This document shows positions 40,529 to 42,688 of a DNA stretch of 42,688 nucleotides, in pieces. Under the pieces are notes generated by a model. That model worked only from the letters and a program-made list of their open reading frames with translations, did not search any database and had not been told where the DNA came from. The position numbers and the translations under genes were made by a program. Numbering within the stretch: the first letter of the stretch is position 1; every line of letters begins with the position of its first letter. Origin of the DNA: Paradesertivirga sp965650335 (GTDB lineage: Bacteria; Bacteroidota; Bacteroidia; Sphingobacteriales; Sphingobacteriaceae); NCBI GenBank assembly GCA_965650335.1, contig CBFGOI010000028.1, positions 1-42,688 on the forward strand, in the 5' to 3' direction.

Positions 40529-40534
40529 TGAAAG

Positions 40535-40542
40535 CAAATATA
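40535..40542 (-). promoter_or_regulatory. -7 element (TATATTTG) six bases before the ABC exporter ATG
   Basis: On the minus strand TATATTTG-CTTTCA-ATG has the same box and spacing as the methyltransferase gene. It supports the downstream ATG at 40528 over the earlier in-frame start. No clear -33 TTTG is seen at the normal distance. Confidence 0.45.
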
Positions 40543-40642
40543 CTGAATTGAGGTAGCCTGATAAATTATATTGCAAACCAACAGGGATATAATCAATTAC
40601 CTAATTGTACAGCGTGAAGAACCGACCATAAAAGCGGAATAA

Positions 40643-41533
40643 TTATAGCTGTTTTAAAATAAAATTAAGTTTACTCAGCCTACTCTTTTTTTGCAGTGCT
40701 AATAAAAGACCTCTATTTCTTAAGAGAAAAAATAATTTTTTAAAGTTAATACCCTTCTTGTTTCTTTTTGGAAAATATAAATTATAAGTATTCGTGACAA
40801 AGTCAGGATACCTATTCTTTCTATAAGATGCACAGAGAGCCAACCATTGTTTAAAGGTCCAATCATTAGGTTTTTTTGCCTTCTTAAGATTCATCACATC
40901 ACTTACACTCTGTTCATGTTGTCTGTAATCGACCAGACACTTGTTAACAAACGCTATGCTGCCCATATTTGCTGCAACGTAAGCAATCCACCAATCGTGA
41001 AATCCTACGAACCTTATAGGAATAATTTCAGAAATAATTCTTTTCTCAAATAACATTGAATGTCCCGAAATACAATTAAAGAACAATAAAGGTCTCGGAT
41101 CGTCCCCTTGGAACATGTTAAATCGGTCAGAAATCTTTTTTCCAATATCTTTACCTTCTGCATCAATCAATTTAGAATCATGATAAACCAATACGTTACC
41201 TCCAGAGTAACTAATTAATTCTTCAATCTTTTCAAAACTCCATATATCATCTTGATCGCATAGAGCTATATAATCTCCGGAGCATAAAGAAATTGCTTTC
41301 TCAAAGTTTTTAGTAAAACCTAGGTTGGATGCATTTAAAAAGATTTTTATGAATGCGTATTTACGAGCATAAGAAGTTAAAAGTGCAACTGTTCCGTCGT
41401 TCGAACAATCATCCACAGCGATTATTTCCAAATTCGAATATGTTTGATTTATTAAAGAATCTAATTGTTCCTTTAAAAAACATTCTCCATTGTAAGTACA
41501 AAGGGCTATTGACACCTTTGGAAATTTAGTCAT
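40643..41533 (-). CDS. Family 2 glycosyltransferase (rhamnosyltransferase-like)
   Basis: A 296-residue GT-A enzyme. It opens with VSIALCTYNGECFLKEQLDS (about 7-26), then NLEIIAVDDCSNDGTV, NLGFTKNFEKAISLCSGDYI and the metal-binding LCDQDDIW (about 92-99). FHDWWIAYVAANMG (near 178) and VDYRQHEQSVS follow, the pattern of GT2 enzymes that often transfer deoxyhexoses such as rhamnose. The actual donor is not certain. It starts 2 bp after the stop of the next GT2 gene, in the same operon. Confidence 0.9.
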   Translation of the reverse strand: MTKFPKVSIALCTYNGECFLKEQLDSLINQTYSNLEIIAVDDCSNDGTVALLTSYARKYAFIKIFLNASNLGFTKNFEKAISLCSGDYIALCDQDDIWSFEKIEELISYSGGNVLVYHDSKLIDAEGKDIGKKISDRFNMFQGDDPRPLLFFNCISGHSMLFEKRIISEIIPIRFVGFHDWWIAYVAANMGSIAFVNKCLVDYRQHEQSVSDVMNLKKAKKPNDWTFKQWLALCASYRKNRYPDFVTNTYNLYFPKRNKKGINFKKLFFLLRNRGLLLALQKKSRLSKLNFILKQL

Positions 41534-41535
41534 AC

Positions 41536-42528
41536 TTAACTCTCCCTTCCTTTAACCATATCTGTCCCATTTAGCAACGTGTCAATTTCTTTTTTTATAT
41601 GATCAAAGGAGGAGGTTGATTTTTTTTCATTCATTAATTTCTTAAATTTTTTTCGGCTATTGGCGATATCCTTGCGATTCCGTAGAAACATGAAAAAACC
41701 CTTGTAGAAGTGCTTTTTCCCAGCAATCCATAGAAACAAAAAATCGAACAATATTAATTGTGCATACCAGAGCCATAAATAAGGGAGGTCTAGATGTATT
41801 GCGTGCATTGTTAGTCTGTTCCTCAAAAAAATACTTTTCACCCAGTTCGCCGTTTTATAGTTCTTAGTGGTCGATGAATGATCGTGGATGCAATAAGTAT
41901 TATGATGATAGTAGCATTTCCATCCTAAACGCCATGCACGCAACCCCAGCTCAAAATCTTCATAATAAAAAGGAGAAAAAATCTCATCAAATCCTCCCAT
42001 TTCCTTCATCTTTTTGGCATTAACTAATGCATTTGCGCCCGATAAATATGCGGTAGGGGTCCAAAATCCAGCTGTTTTAATATGAAAGAATGTGTTGGCT
42101 TTAATCTTTCCCCCGTTTCTTGAAAATAATCTTGCGGTATCTTGCGTTTCACCTGTCAAGCCTATAATTTTACTCATTACACCAAACGTATCCGGTTTAT
42201 CGAAATAAGCAAATAACCCATCAAAATAGTCCGGAATTAATTGAATATCACTATTGAGATATAAGATTAGTTCATGTTTTGCAACATCCAGGCCTTTATT
42301 ACAAGCTTTAGAAAACCCTCCATTAATAGTACATTTAATCAGAACTATGGATGGATAAAATTTCTCGATAAAATCAATGGAATCGTCCTTTGAAAAATCA
42401 TCAACAACTATGATCTCAAAATTACAACCAGAATTATGAAGAGCCTCTAATACTGACGGTAAATTCCGTTCCAGTAAATGCTTTCCATTATAATTTGGAA
42501 TGATGACCGACAAAGATGGGTTTCTCAT
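41536..42528 (-). CDS. Family 2 glycosyltransferase
   Basis: A 330-residue GT-A enzyme. It opens with LSVIIPNYNGKHLLERNLPS (about 6-25), then FEIIVVDDFSKDDSIDFIE, GGFSKACNKGLDVAKHELIL and the donor site YLNSDIQL (about 90-97). Further in are YLSGANALVNAKKMKEMGGF, DEIFSPFYYEDFELGLRAW (about 176-194) and IHDHSSTT, all usual for this branch. A hydrophobic helix near 250-270 may associate it with the membrane. Its start overlaps the previous gene's stop as ATGA (42525-42528), which ties it to the gene cut by the window end. Confidence 0.9.
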   Translation of the reverse strand: MRNPSLSVIIPNYNGKHLLERNLPSVLEALHNSGCNFEIIVVDDFSKDDSIDFIEKFYPSIVLIKCTINGGFSKACNKGLDVAKHELILYLNSDIQLIPDYFDGLFAYFDKPDTFGVMSKIIGLTGETQDTARLFSRNGGKIKANTFFHIKTAGFWTPTAYLSGANALVNAKKMKEMGGFDEIFSPFYYEDFELGLRAWRLGWKCYYHHNTYCIHDHSSTTKNYKTANWVKSIFLRNRLTMHAIHLDLPYLWLWYAQLILFDFLFLWIAGKKHFYKGFFMFLRNRKDIANSRKKFKKLMNEKKSTSSFDHIKKEIDTLLNGTDMVKGRES

Positions 42529-42688
42529 TTCTTTACAATTCGATAATTTCTGTATTCACCAATCCGCCAAGCAGTAACATCTTCAATCACCTGAAGTATC
42601 TTTCGCCTTAAGGGCATTTTTCTTTCTAGCTTTTTTAAATCAATATTGAGCGTCCAGTTAACTGAATCAATCCGGTTTTGCATAACCC
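42525..42688 (-). CDS. C-terminal end of a gene cut by the window edge
   Basis: The minus strand frame is open at the window end and closes at a TGA that overlaps the following glycosyltransferase start (ATGA). The visible 54 codons include MQNRIDSVNWTLNIDLKKLE and end TAWRIGEYRNYRIVKK. The tail is basic and polar. It is likely another gene of the glycan operon; its family cannot be told from this piece. Confidence 0.6.
   Translation of the reverse strand, partial: VMQNRIDSVNWTLNIDLKKLERKMPLRRKILQVIEDVTAWRIGEYRNYRIVKK

Overview
The window looks like the chromosome of a member of Bacteroidota, most likely Sphingobacteriaceae (Pedobacter/Mucilaginibacter-like). The reasons are the gliding-motility lipoproteins GldD and GldH, many Bacteroidota-typical families (DUF4199, DUF2752, DUF3078, DUF5916, DUF3575-like barrels), start codons without Shine-Dalgarno sequences, and several copies of the Bacteroidota -7 promoter element TAnnTTTG. 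No rRNA, tRNA, CRISPR array, intact insertion sequence or phage was seen. No defence system or other clearly new multi-gene system was found. The unusual items are small: missed genes, a decayed gene, operator-like dyads and suggestive gene linkages.

Layout. 1-2.4 kb (minus): small membrane proteins (DUF4199, DUF2752, TM2, DUF2905 and an unrecognised four-TM protein) reading into a truncated Nif3-family gene. 2.6 kb: a 42-residue predicted lipoprotein. 3.0-6.4 kb: mfd. 6.4-6.8 kb: remnants of an AAA_14/DUF4143 ATPase gene. 6.8-9.3 kb: a secreted M14 metallocarboxypeptidase. 9.4-10.7 kb: murF. 10.7-13.2 kb: two divergent outer-membrane barrels sharing an operator-like dyad array, then a lipocalin-like lipoprotein. 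13.3-14.6 kb: ffh. 14.7-18.2 kb: DUF5916 and DUF3078 outer-membrane proteins. 18.3-19.3 kb: an HExxH membrane protein coupled to a carboxypeptidase-regulatory-domain protein. 19.4-21.6 kb: an operon of an O-methyltransferase and two glucosaminidase-LysM proteins. 21.6-22.1 kb: ruvX. 22.3-25.2 kb: holB-ricT-gldH, meeting the opposing comA, aroE and gldD genes (25.2-27.3 kb). 27.4-28.8 kb: a TPR protein. 29.1-31.1 kb: a small unknown protein, a cyclophilin and exonuclease III. 31.1-33.1 kb: a radical SAM protein and a metallo-beta-lactamase-fold protein. 33.2-34.9 kb: a secreted repeat protein, probably a beta-propeller. 34.9-42.7 kb: a surface-glycan region with UDP-galactopyranose mutase, three GT2 and one GT4 glycosyltransferases, an MsbA-type ABC exporter and one gene cut by the window end.

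How the parts relate. Most of the window is housekeeping (repair, SRP, peptidoglycan, replication) mixed with cell-envelope genes. The 22.3-27.3 kb block puts replication and gliding genes on one strand opposite a gliding lipoprotein gene that follows shikimate dehydrogenase and a phosphosulfolactate synthase-like gene. The last gene could supply sulfonate precursors, but that is inference. The right end is a polysaccharide locus, and the mutase implies a galactofuranose-containing product. Several genes carry a -7 element only 6-8 nt before the start codon, which predicts leaderless or nearly leaderless mRNAs.
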